From NCBI GenBank assembly GCA_017643165.1, contig JAEPNY010000002.1, forward strand, positions 748,979-812,978: a DNA stretch of 64,000 bases, in the 5' to 3' direction. Under the pieces are notes generated by a model. The model had not been told where the DNA came from, did not search any database, and saw only the letters and a program-made list of their open reading frames with translations. The position numbers and the translations under genes are program-made. Source of the stretch: Psychroserpens sp. (lineage in GTDB: Bacteria > Bacteroidota > Bacteroidia > Flavobacteriales > Flavobacteriaceae). This document shows positions 54,737 through 63,388 of the stretch, in pieces; within the stretch, counting starts at the first letter, position 1; each line of letters starts with the position of its first letter.

Positions 54737-56431
54737 TTAGTTGCCTTCAATTGCTTTTAACGAATCCAATTTACGTTCAAGTGCTTCAATTTCTTTGGTC
54801 TTGTCATTTGCCTGAGGAATCGTATTCAGTGAATCGGCTGCTTCTAATAGATCCTTATCAGAAACCTCTTCCTGATAGTAGTATCCTATTTTTTCGTCTG
54901 CTCGCCACGCCTCATTCAATTGATCATATACCACTTTGTTCCAGGTGCTTGGATGTTTTACATCTATCCAAATGACATCGCGATATTCACTGTCAATTAA
55001 TGCGAGATCTGGTGTCGCTGAACCATCAAACTGACCTGCAGCATTTTCTTTAATCGCAGAAACCGTACCTAAGAAAAATAAACGTTTACGTCCAGCTATG
55101 TCCTTAATATATGGACGAAACTCAACAGGTTTATTAACCGACCAGTCAAATTCTTTTCGGGACTCAATGACCTTTAATGGCATTGCTGAAACACCAGCAT
55201 AACCTTCCTTTTTAGCCGCGTGATCATAATAATACAGTTTATCTGTTCCGTCAGCAGGAACAAATACACTAAAGCTAAGGCTCGTACGCTCATCACCTAC
55301 GGGTTCTAATCCAAACCAATGGTATAAGCCACTATACGCATCGCTTTCAGAACCTGCAAAGTCAAAATCAGTTACGAAAGGTTGTTGGTTCTGATCATCA
55401 GGCAAATTTGGAATTTTCACTGCCGTTTTCTTATTCCATGGTAAGGGATCACTAAATCCACCTAAAAATTTCAAAGATTCGGCTTGTAATCTTGATACTT
55501 TTTCTGAAAGTGTATTTTGTTTATTTAAATAAGGATAATTGACCATTTCATCTGGCGCGATGTAGGTGCCTTTACCTATCGCAATACGTTCGAGATAATC
55601 ATTGAAGTCATGTTCTCCATTTTCTATCACCATTACACCACCAAAGCTAGGATATGGAAAAAAGAAGCCTTTCCACTTGATCAAACTTACCACTTGTACC
55701 CACTCACCTGCATCGTTTTTCATATAATAAGTGTCACCAGGCTCATAATTGAGTAACATCCACGGGTTGAAGCGCTGTACAACTGCGTTATAAGTATTCC
55801 TGCTGAATTTAAGCGATTCACCAATTGAAAAGGTCACAGGAATTCTATTATCTTTTGAAAAACGTGGAAATGGTGTCGTACTGGATACGGCGAATACTTC
55901 TTCAGTATTATCACTGATACGTTGCATGATATACTTTTCACTCGGCTGAATTGCCATCGTCCATTTATTTTCATCGTCAACACGCACCAAATGAGGTAAT
56001 GACACATCCTTAGTTTCACCTACACTTTCATTCGCCATCGAAAATATATTTCGTAAAGGTTGAATACGCTCGTTTTGTGTTAACGGAAGTTCATTGATTT
56101 CAACTTTATTTAGGCTATTGAAAACATTGTAAGTTTTCATATAATCATAAAGGGCTAAATGCCATCCAAAAACATATAGCACACCAAAGAATACAACAAG
56201 TAGGCCTAAAATACCCAATCGCTTTCCTGTGCTAGGTTGCTTTCTGAATTTTCGTAAGCCAAAGATTAAAACCAATAAACTAAGGATAATGATGAAAATA
56301 AATTTTCGAATAAATAGTAAAGCCGGTTGATAATCATCGCGTAGGACGAACAAGAGTATCAACACTATAATTCCTAAGAGTATAGTAATACGCTTTTGTT
56401 TTTTTCCTTTGTTCCAATAGTTTCTTAGCAT
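54737..56431 (-). CDS. Conserved membrane protein of the AAA+ cluster, unknown function
   Basis: A 564-residue protein with three N-terminal membrane helices (about 15-32, 37-57 and 72-92) followed by a large soluble region (about 100-530) and a coiled-coil tail (about 530-564). The soluble part has aromatic/Gly-rich motifs (NPWMLLNYEPGDTYYMKN, SFGGVMVIENGEHDF, PSTWNKVVYDQLNEAW). No enzyme signature was found. It is the last gene of an eight-gene minus-strand cluster, 2 bp after the 64-aa protein gene. Confidence 0.75.
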   Translation of the reverse strand: MLRNYWNKGKKQKRITILLGIIVLILLFVLRDDYQPALLFIRKFIFIIILSLLVLIFGLRKFRKQPSTGKRLGILGLLVVFFGVLYVFGWHLALYDYMKTYNVFNSLNKVEINELPLTQNERIQPLRNIFSMANESVGETKDVSLPHLVRVDDENKWTMAIQPSEKYIMQRISDNTEEVFAVSSTTPFPRFSKDNRIPVTFSIGESLKFSRNTYNAVVQRFNPWMLLNYEPGDTYYMKNDAGEWVQVVSLIKWKGFFFPYPSFGGVMVIENGEHDFNDYLERIAIGKGTYIAPDEMVNYPYLNKQNTLSEKVSRLQAESLKFLGGFSDPLPWNKKTAVKIPNLPDDQNQQPFVTDFDFAGSESDAYSGLYHWFGLEPVGDERTSLSFSVFVPADGTDKLYYYDHAAKKEGYAGVSAMPLKVIESRKEFDWSVNKPVEFRPYIKDIAGRKRLFFLGTVSAIKENAAGQFDGSATPDLALIDSEYRDVIWIDVKHPSTWNKVVYDQLNEAWRADEKIGYYYQEEVSDKDLLEAADSLNTIPQANDKTKEIEALERKLDSLKAIEGN

Positions 56432-56433
56432 AG

Positions 56434-56628
56434 TTATTCTTTTGCTTTTTTATTGACATCTCTGACTACAGTATACATAGCAATTATAAGTAACACATTA
56501 CTCAAAGGACCTAATAGATCCCAGAAATCTGCGGTGTCATAATCCAAAATGATAAAATGAATTATCATTACTACTGCACTAATCCAAATCAGAATAAGTG
56601 CTGTTTTTTTTCGGCTACTGTCAGTCAT
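56434..56628 (-). CDS. Small two-helix membrane protein of the AAA+ cluster
   Basis: A 64-residue protein with two hydrophobic segments (about 9-27 and 34-52) and a basic C-terminal tail. It overlaps the upstream 179-aa gene by one base and lies 2 bp from the 564-aa gene, so the three are tightly coupled. Function unknown. Confidence 0.7.
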   Translation of the reverse strand: MTDSSRKKTALILIWISAVVMIIHFIILDYDTADFWDLLGPLSNVLLIIAMYTVVRDVNKKAKE

Positions 56629-57167
56629 TACATCAGACCTTTATCCTTTAGTCGTTCTCGTGCCGACTTTTCTTGGACTTTAGGTTCTGAAGTTTTTACT
56701 TCAGTTTCCGAAGTATCTACCTCGTTTTGATCCTTAGATTTTAAATCGTCTAACAAGTCCTTACCTTTTTCTACAACTTGCTCAAATTTTTCTTCTATGG
56801 TTTCGCTTTGCGCTTCAATAACTTTACTAGATTTCAAAACGAAATTTGCGAGATACGTACCAAGTAATGCACCTGCTGCAAACGAAGAAAACGCTGAGAT
56901 GCCGTTATAACTTCCAAATACTGAGATAGGTGTCAAAAACTCGACAACTACTGCTGCTACCAGTACAAGAGAAACCATAAAAATAAGTCGTGGTATAAAA
57001 GCCTGCTTGTACACAAATCCTTTCGGGTTATCGGCACTCATCTGTAGCTCTTTGCTATTAACAATCTTATTGACAAATCTATAGGCGCCATTACCATTAG
57101 ATTCTCTCCAATACAGAAAAATTCCGAAGAGTACCGCGACGATAAAAATGATAAGTTCTAGTCCCAT
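56628..57167 (-). CDS. Membrane protein with soluble charged tail, AAA+ cluster
   Basis: A 179-residue protein with hydrophobic helices at about 1-17, 58-80 and 84-110 and a long charged tail (about 115-179) rich in Glu/Lys/Ser, ending in a SARERLKDKG helix. The tail could bind a cytoplasmic partner. Function unknown; coupled to the 64-aa gene by a one-base overlap. Confidence 0.72.
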   Translation of the reverse strand: MGLELIIFIVAVLFGIFLYWRESNGNGAYRFVNKIVNSKELQMSADNPKGFVYKQAFIPRLIFMVSLVLVAAVVVEFLTPISVFGSYNGISAFSSFAAGALLGTYLANFVLKSSKVIEAQSETIEEKFEQVVEKGKDLLDDLKSKDQNEVDTSETEVKTSEPKVQEKSARERLKDKGLM

Positions 57168-57243
57168 GATTGTAGTTTTTAGTTGTTATTCGGATTTATA
57201 CCAATCATAAATCCTTGTGTCTTATAAAGTTAGTCTAAAATTC

Positions 57244-58479
57244 TTAAATATTGTTACGAATCGTCGCAATGACCCAATCTTGTAATGATTCATTCCACGT
57301 GTCATATTGCTCATAAAACTCTTGTTTATCATACCAATATAAAAACAGCACGTCCTTTGGTGCTATATTTACCAGTAGCTTCCAAATAAGGTCTTGATGC
57401 TTTGGTTTTAAACTTGAATGCGGTTCGTGCATCGCTTCAAACAAATCAGAATCAACGATATCTGCAATCTTATACTGATTACTAGTTTCCAATTTTTCAA
57501 GATAACGTTCAACACTCATTACCTTTTTTCGTGTTTTTATATCGACTTTATTCAGATAACTTTTAAACAGAATAGGATCGGCAAGTATACTTTGAATTGG
57601 ATGTTCTGTATCACTCAAGTGGCTAGCAAACTCAAATTTTTTAATACGCTCATAGCGTTTAGTCTTAACAATTTCCTCTAAATCATACGTGATTATAATA
57701 TGATCGCGCAACTTTTCCATTAATTCAGGCTGGTCAATATGGAATATCATAACATCGTGAATCGTATCCTTTATAGCCTCTTTATGCCATTTTTTATCTT
57801 CAAATACGACAATAGGTGTAATAAAGTCTCTTAATACATAAACACCGCCAAACGACTTGGTATAGAAAGAATCTGTCTCGAAGAAAAGATCCTCGAGCTT
57901 GAGATCACGCTCACGTAAATCACCATATTTTTTAGCAGAATGTAATAGCTGCTGATGAATTTCTTCATCAATAAAATTACTTCCATGCTTAAATTTTTCA
58001 ATAAGCTCCAGTTGCTCTTTTCTCACATGATCAAGATTATCAATGAGATGAAACTTTATAACTACGGTCTGATATTTAAGAACATCTAACGGTTCGTAAA
58101 ATGCATCTATACCTTGATCAAAATCTAAACAAATCGCCGAATCTCTTGTAATATCATTTATTTTATCTCCATAAGTTTTAAATACCAATCGCATCATCTC
58201 GCGATCAAACGTATGGTACGGGAGATAAACAGGCTTTTTATTCTGCAATGGTGAAATAAGTATACCATGCGGATTTGACTCTCCGTGGCAGAGGTAGTTT
58301 TCGTCTTTTTTCTCTTCTGCTATTTCTGGGCTCCAACCAATACCATCAATGGAAAAGTGATCTAATTTGGTCTCAGTAAACCCCATTTTTGTCAAGCATT
58401 TATTATAACGCTCTACAAGCTTTCCTGATACAGGGATGAGCTCACTTCGATATAAATTTGCAGCTTTGAGTTTATTCAT
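57244..58479 (-). CDS. Conserved soluble protein of the AAA+ cluster (possibly DUF6638)
   Basis: A 411-residue protein without membrane segments. Recurring-looking blocks include FSIDGIGWSPEIAEEK near 43, SNPHGILISPLQNKKPVYLPYHTFDREMMRLVF (68-100) and a C-terminal LFLYWYDKQEFYEQYDTWNESLQDWV. From memory this may correspond to the flavobacterial family DUF6638; I cannot verify it. It lies 37 bp downstream of the AAA+ gene and 76 bp upstream of the membrane genes. No catalytic motif was identified. Confidence 0.72.
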   Translation of the reverse strand: MNKLKAANLYRSELIPVSGKLVERYNKCLTKMGFTETKLDHFSIDGIGWSPEIAEEKKDENYLCHGESNPHGILISPLQNKKPVYLPYHTFDREMMRLVFKTYGDKINDITRDSAICLDFDQGIDAFYEPLDVLKYQTVVIKFHLIDNLDHVRKEQLELIEKFKHGSNFIDEEIHQQLLHSAKKYGDLRERDLKLEDLFFETDSFYTKSFGGVYVLRDFITPIVVFEDKKWHKEAIKDTIHDVMIFHIDQPELMEKLRDHIIITYDLEEIVKTKRYERIKKFEFASHLSDTEHPIQSILADPILFKSYLNKVDIKTRKKVMSVERYLEKLETSNQYKIADIVDSDLFEAMHEPHSSLKPKHQDLIWKLLVNIAPKDVLFLYWYDKQEFYEQYDTWNESLQDWVIATIRNNI

Positions 58480-58516
58480 TTTAACGTGTCACTATTTGGA
58501 ACTTCTATTCGCTTAA

Positions 58517-60478
58517 TTAGTCTAATTTTCCGAATTGATCTCGTGCTTCTTGCTCTATATTCATCTGGTTGATACGTGCATCAACTTTTCGCTTGAAGTC
58601 AGTATCTGCTATCGTCGCCACATTATCGAGATAGCGCACTACCTCCTGCCTGCGTATTTCTGCAAAATCTAATCCTTTCATATTAGCGCGCATAAGTTCT
58701 CTTAGCATATTAAACTTAGTTTCATAATCCTTTTTAAAATAAATATCAGGATTTTCGAACCAATCTTCTTCTAGATCAAAATCGGTTAGTCGCAATGATA
58801 TTGCGCTCTGTATATTTCTAACATCTCTCGACGAGAAGAACGGAAATATCTTTTGTATTTCTTTATAAAGATTTGCATAGAATAAATGCTGATTGGTGTC
58901 AAAGCTATGCTCTACCTTATCATAAGCGGCAAGTACGCGTTCTTCAGTTGGTTTATCTGAAAGCTTAAGAATTTCTCCCATGTTTTTTGCTAAGCCTTGA
59001 TCTTGCAGATATGCATAGTTCTCTGGACCTTGCATATTCACGAAATCTGGCATGGTATCATCGAACTTGCGCCACCATAAGTGATCCTGATCTAAAAAGT
59101 CATGTTCTGTTCTAGCACCATCAATTTTAAATCGTCCCTGTACTCTTGAAATTACTGCCTTATCCAGCATTTCAGGTAAGTTAGTAAAGAGTCCGATGGA
59201 ACTGTTTCCGTAATTCACGGCATAGGCACCTTCTGTATATCTTAAGAATACACCGATAACCTCTTTCACACCTGCAGAAACGCCTTGCGCAGTACGCTCC
59301 TGAAGATTGTTTTCAGCATCATCAATTGGCGCAAAAATTAGTCTTGAAGGATCTTGTAATGGTTTCATCCATTCTACCATTTTCTCAGCGGAACCACCTT
59401 GAAACGTTGATATTAACGTATCAGGCATAGGATGAAATAAAAAAGGTATATCTAAATGATCGCAATGCTCTTTCAGTCTGGTAGCTATCGCTGCGATAAG
59501 CATACTTTTACCTGTTCCAGGAATACCATATCCCATAAATACTGGCATAAATCCGCCTAATTCCTGAAATGGATTCTTTTTAGCCTCGAAATCATAACTG
59601 AGCATTCGTTCTGTTAGGCGTCGCGCAAAATGTTTTGCATCGCGATTACCAACAATCTGTTCAAATTGAATTTTATTGAACTCTACACTTTTTGCAGCAC
59701 CTTGGAATACATTATCCCAACCTGACACAGCGAATTCGGAGTTTTCAAGTTTGTACGTCCTATCAGTGATGGTCTCGGTATACTCTAAACTACTTTTACG
59801 TAATTGAATTTCGTCAATCAATGCTTCAAAAAATACTACTGTAAAATCGGCAACATCCTTATCTGATTTAATAATTTCAGGATGGCCTAAATATTTATCA
59901 TAGTAAAATAAAGCGCAGGAAATTCCTTTTAAAGGCGTCATAAGCGACACTTCTGGAATTCCAGCAAACTTATTTTTCATGACGCTAAGATCGTCAGATG
60001 CTATATTTTGCAGATCATGTAGTATTTTATATGCTGTAGCAAATAACATAAACGCTGTTGCCGTTTGCATTTTACTTTCATACTCACGTTTTCCTGCATT
60101 ATCTAAAGCCGAGCGATTTTCGGCTAAAGACGATAATCCAGAAGCATCATAATAACTGTCTTTTATCCATATACCTAAGGTTAAGCCTTCTTGAATGGTA
60201 TACAAGGTTTGATTGAGCAATACAGGGATCGCTATTGATTCTGGTAGTAAGCGCTTCTTCAACTCTAAAATAGTTTTTGAAACCGACGTTACTTCTGATC
60301 CACCATTACCTTTTGCTCGTGACAAATAGAGCAATATCGACTCATCAGCAGCATCTTTATCTCTATTCTTAGCACGCTGTCCTTGCTCCCATTGCACACT
60401 TTTTATATAAGATGTGGCCTCATCACGAAGCATGTCAAGTTCATTTTGCTTTATAGGAAATGTTGAATTGTGTTCCAT
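58517..60478 (-). CDS. AAA+ ATPase at the centre of an uncharacterised cluster
   Basis: A 653-residue AAA+ protein. An all-alpha N-terminal region (1-300) precedes Walker A GIPGTGKS (318-325), Walker B IFAPIDDAEN (381-390, with Asp387 where Glu is usual), a sensor-1-like SIGLFTNLPEMLD and an arginine-finger-type AVISRVQGRFK (441-451). A long helical C-terminal region (about 480-653) follows. This is the remodelling-ATPase layout, but the N-terminal domain is not a known adaptor I recognise. The neighbours are a coiled-coil protein, two soluble unknowns and four membrane proteins. Confidence 0.85.
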   Translation of the reverse strand: MEHNSTFPIKQNELDMLRDEATSYIKSVQWEQGQRAKNRDKDAADESILLYLSRAKGNGGSEVTSVSKTILELKKRLLPESIAIPVLLNQTLYTIQEGLTLGIWIKDSYYDASGLSSLAENRSALDNAGKREYESKMQTATAFMLFATAYKILHDLQNIASDDLSVMKNKFAGIPEVSLMTPLKGISCALFYYDKYLGHPEIIKSDKDVADFTVVFFEALIDEIQLRKSSLEYTETITDRTYKLENSEFAVSGWDNVFQGAAKSVEFNKIQFEQIVGNRDAKHFARRLTERMLSYDFEAKKNPFQELGGFMPVFMGYGIPGTGKSMLIAAIATRLKEHCDHLDIPFLFHPMPDTLISTFQGGSAEKMVEWMKPLQDPSRLIFAPIDDAENNLQERTAQGVSAGVKEVIGVFLRYTEGAYAVNYGNSSIGLFTNLPEMLDKAVISRVQGRFKIDGARTEHDFLDQDHLWWRKFDDTMPDFVNMQGPENYAYLQDQGLAKNMGEILKLSDKPTEERVLAAYDKVEHSFDTNQHLFYANLYKEIQKIFPFFSSRDVRNIQSAISLRLTDFDLEEDWFENPDIYFKKDYETKFNMLRELMRANMKGLDFAEIRRQEVVRYLDNVATIADTDFKRKVDARINQMNIEQEARDQFGKLD

Positions 60479-60508
60479 TATATATTTTAATTATAGCTGT
60501 ATTGTATA

Positions 60509-61546
60509 TTATTTTAAGTCTGCGATTTGAATGGGTGCTTTCGCCAATTTATTCATAATCTCAGGTGTTTTGTTGTACAAAAGTTGAATGATACGATGTG
60601 GTGCAAATACATACTTTTGATTAAAAATGTCACCCCATTTTTGGAAAACCTGCTTATTAAAAAAACTACCTTCTTTAAATTCACTTCTAGAAGCAACTTC
60701 ATCTATTTTAAATGAAATAGCATACGATTCTAATGGAATTGTTTTTTTCGCAATTCCTTCCAATATAGCATGTGTAATTTCATTTTCATCTTTCGCAAAA
60801 ACATTATGTATTGGTCCGAGATCAACACGTTTAATCAATTTTGGTGCAATTTTCGGTAAGCGTTTGTCGATGGCATAAGACATCGAATCTAAAGCCATTT
60901 CTCTATCTGCAACGGTTTTAAGCACATAATAGATTTCATCTTTATCTTTAGACACATCTCGACCATCATAATTGAAATACATATAACAAATGAAAGGTCG
61001 ATTGTGCGATACCTCATAGAAACTCCAGCTCACCAAATATTCTCCAGGAGAACCTGGTGCTGCCTCGATGATCTTACCTTGTACGAATCTGTTAAATATA
61101 AATTCTTTTTTAGCAGAAGAATAATAGACTATAGAAGCTGCTTGAAACAATTTGCGTTTTGAAATGGGTTGTTTTTTGCGCAAAAGGGTATCTAAAAACT
61201 CCTCTTTCAATTCTTCAATATCTGTGAGCTTACCTAAATACTCCTCGCGTAAGCCCAAATCATTAAATAAATAACGAAACTCAAGGTAATTTGGAAAGCT
61301 AGAATCTGTAAGATCAACTTTCATATTTTCCTCATCATCATACATGTATTTAACACGCATGGCCTCAATTGAGTATAATAACAAGTCACAGTATTGTTTA
61401 AATAACTTGACTTCCTGTTCTTTTAAAATTTGTTTTTGTTGTACTGCGACAATTAGCTCTTTCAACGTAAAATCAATCATTCTGTGATAGAATACGTACT
61501 GTTCTTTAGAGTCTAATACGGCAGAATCAAGTGGTGTTACAATCAT
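60509..61546 (-). CDS. Conserved soluble protein of the AAA+ cluster
   Basis: A 345-residue protein, helical in the first 110 residues and mixed alpha/beta afterwards (SWSFYEVSHNRPFICYMYFNYDGRDVSKDKDE, IDKRLPKIAPKLIKRVDLGPIHNVF). No membrane segment or known motif. It starts 30 bp upstream of the AAA+ gene start in the same transcript. Function unknown; the pairing with an AAA+ protein suggests an adaptor or client. Confidence 0.72.
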   Translation of the reverse strand: MIVTPLDSAVLDSKEQYVFYHRMIDFTLKELIVAVQQKQILKEQEVKLFKQYCDLLLYSIEAMRVKYMYDDEENMKVDLTDSSFPNYLEFRYLFNDLGLREEYLGKLTDIEELKEEFLDTLLRKKQPISKRKLFQAASIVYYSSAKKEFIFNRFVQGKIIEAAPGSPGEYLVSWSFYEVSHNRPFICYMYFNYDGRDVSKDKDEIYYVLKTVADREMALDSMSYAIDKRLPKIAPKLIKRVDLGPIHNVFAKDENEITHAILEGIAKKTIPLESYAISFKIDEVASRSEFKEGSFFNKQVFQKWGDIFNQKYVFAPHRIIQLLYNKTPEIMNKLAKAPIQIADLK

Positions 61547-61568
61547 TATCGGTCTATCATTCGTTCAA

Positions 61569-61748
61569 TTAAATATTGTACTTCTCTTTGCAAATATGCG
61601 TTTCTGTAGTAATTTTTTCTCCATTATCGCCGTAAGTAATCTCAATCTTTGTTTCACAGGTGTCATGATCGTTTGAATGTATTATAAATAGGATGACACC
61701 ACTAGTAAATACTAGTATTCCAAATAGTGCTAAAACTGTCTTTTTCAT
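61569..61748 (-). CDS. Small single-pass membrane protein with two cysteines
   Basis: A 59-residue protein from ATG 61748 (an in-frame TTG six bases upstream is less likely). A hydrophobic segment (about 4-24) is followed by a short extracytoplasmic tail with two Cys (HDTCETKIEITY and THICKEKYNI) that could form a disulfide. It lies 22 bp from the 345-aa gene and just after the tandem hairpin repeat. Function unknown. Confidence 0.65.
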   Translation of the reverse strand: MKKTVLALFGILVFTSGVILFIIHSNDHDTCETKIEITYGDNGEKITTETHICKEKYNI

Positions 61749-61780
61749 AATCAAAATGCGTTAAGGATAGAGCAATTGTT

Positions 61781-61868
61781 GGAGCTCTCCTCCGACGCTA
61801 AAGCTATGGAGGAAGCGACTTGCGATAGCCTGCTCCTTCATCGCTGAAAGCTATGAAGGAAACGCCAT
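61781..61868. repeat. Tandem hairpin repeat, REP/BIME-like
   Basis: Two related hairpins lie side by side. Unit 1 has TCCTCC (61788-61793) pairing with GGAGGA (61808-61813) around an inner GCT/AGC stem; unit 2 has TCCTTCAT (61834-61841) pairing with ATGAAGGA (61853-61860) around the same GCT/AGC core. A GCGACTTGCGATAGC spacer lies between. Similar palindromic intergenic elements are spread through flavobacterial genomes in my recollection. It interrupts the AAA+ cluster between the coiled-coil gene and the 61-aa-class gene. Confidence 0.75.
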
Positions 61869-61875
61869 CAAAATT

Positions 61876-63216
61876 TTAAGATAACAGGTCATCTTCACCA
61901 GCCTCAGGTTTTGGTTCACCTTCCGGCTCACCACCATCTGCAGGTGCATTTGGATCTGCTTTATAATATTCGTCAAAAATATCTTTCATATCGATACCAT
62001 ATCGATCTGCAAAATTCTTTTGAATTTCTGAATCTTTGGTACGGATTTCTTTAAGTGCTTCTGCATAGCTGCCATAAATTCCTTGCATCACTTTTTCGTG
62101 AACAGGAATATTGTCCATCATCTCCTGACGCGCTTTAGCACTCGCAGTATGCATTGCAGCAAGCGTTTCACCAATGTGCTCATCGGTTTTCACACCTAGG
62201 TGCTCGAGAATCGCTGCAAATTCTTGATCTGTTCTTGCTTTTAATGCAACAACATATCCATCATAATACTTTAAACGCTCATCCGTATCACTCTTTAATT
62301 TCGCGCGATGTGTTTGAAGGTTACTACGTAATGAGGTTAATACCTTTATCGTAAGATTATGCTTGTGTACAAAACTATCTTTGGATGCTGCTAATGTGGT
62401 ATACGCATTCTTTAATCCTTCAAATTCTTCTACTTTCTGTTCTAATTGCGTTACTTTTTCTAGTGCTTCGGAATATTCAGGAGATTGTTTGTCCGCAACT
62501 TCTTCCAACGCTTGACGTGCTTGTTTAAGTAAAGCGTATTGTTCTTCGAGTTGCGCTTCAACCTGCTTCTTCTTCTCTAATGCTTTGGTATGGTTGTTAC
62601 TTGCCTCTACGATAGCTACTTTCAAACTTTCTTCTACCTCTTTGATCTCCAATTCACGATCTTTAAGACGTTTGATAGCTGCCTGACTCTTGAATGATAA
62701 CTCATTCAATAGGGTTTGAACATCGGCACTTTCAATACGTTGCTGAAACATAGCCTTAGCCTTATTATCTGAAGCATCACGTTCTTTTTGTGCTGCTGTC
62801 AACTCAGCTTCTGCGTCTCTGATCTTGCTTTTACGTCCCCAAAGATTATTCCACCACGTATCTGGTTTATTTTTAGCATCTTCTAATTCAACTTTTGCGC
62901 GCTCTAAACGCTTAACCGCATCATCGATGATCTTTTGTTCTGCCGCATTTAACGCAGAAAATCCTTCAAACATGATTCCAACCTCATCTTGATAATCTGT
63001 TAAATCTTTAATTGCATCTAATAAGGTTGAACGATCTTTTTCAGCCATATCCACAACGGTATCCAACGTCGCGTTCAGGATTTTTTGACGACTTTCTGGA
63101 TCGTCTTCCTGAGCTAACTTAGACTTCATCTGATCAATGGCTTTTCCCCAATTGACATCTACTTTTTCGGTTTTTTCGTTAGAGTTTGTTTCTAATAAAT
63201 CAAAATCATCAGACAT
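61876..63216 (-). CDS. Long coiled-coil protein, first gene of the AAA+ cluster
   Basis: A 446-residue, almost entirely helical acidic protein: a short N-terminal tail, an amphipathic region (20-100), a conspicuous Trp-rich turn KPDTWWNNLWGRKSKIRD (118-135), long coiled coils (about 135-300), a second helical domain (about 300-420) and an acidic Gly/Pro/Glu tail. Databases tend to call such proteins 'microtubule-binding protein', which is not meaningful in a bacterium. No Walker or enzyme motif. It may be the polymer or client that the AAA+ protein remodels (inference). The hairpin repeat lies between it and the rest of the cluster. Confidence 0.8.
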   Translation of the reverse strand: MSDDFDLLETNSNEKTEKVDVNWGKAIDQMKSKLAQEDDPESRQKILNATLDTVVDMAEKDRSTLLDAIKDLTDYQDEVGIMFEGFSALNAAEQKIIDDAVKRLERAKVELEDAKNKPDTWWNNLWGRKSKIRDAEAELTAAQKERDASDNKAKAMFQQRIESADVQTLLNELSFKSQAAIKRLKDRELEIKEVEESLKVAIVEASNNHTKALEKKKQVEAQLEEQYALLKQARQALEEVADKQSPEYSEALEKVTQLEQKVEEFEGLKNAYTTLAASKDSFVHKHNLTIKVLTSLRSNLQTHRAKLKSDTDERLKYYDGYVVALKARTDQEFAAILEHLGVKTDEHIGETLAAMHTASAKARQEMMDNIPVHEKVMQGIYGSYAEALKEIRTKDSEIQKNFADRYGIDMKDIFDEYYKADPNAPADGGEPEGEPKPEAGEDDLLS

Positions 63217-63388
63217 ATTATGTTGTGTATTAAGTTGAACATGAATTTTTTCGGATAAGCAATTTCGTTAAAAAATATGATTTTAGAAACTTAAAGTGCT
63301 TAAAATATCAGTAGTAAATTATAATATTTTGTTACAATCTTTAGCGCCTGATATTTTGTAAGTATCTTTAGAGAAAACATTACATGCT

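Noticed and set aside
61781-61868. CRISPR-like repeats
   Set aside because: Only two hairpin units with different arms and no regular spacers or cas genes; a REP-like palindrome explains them better.
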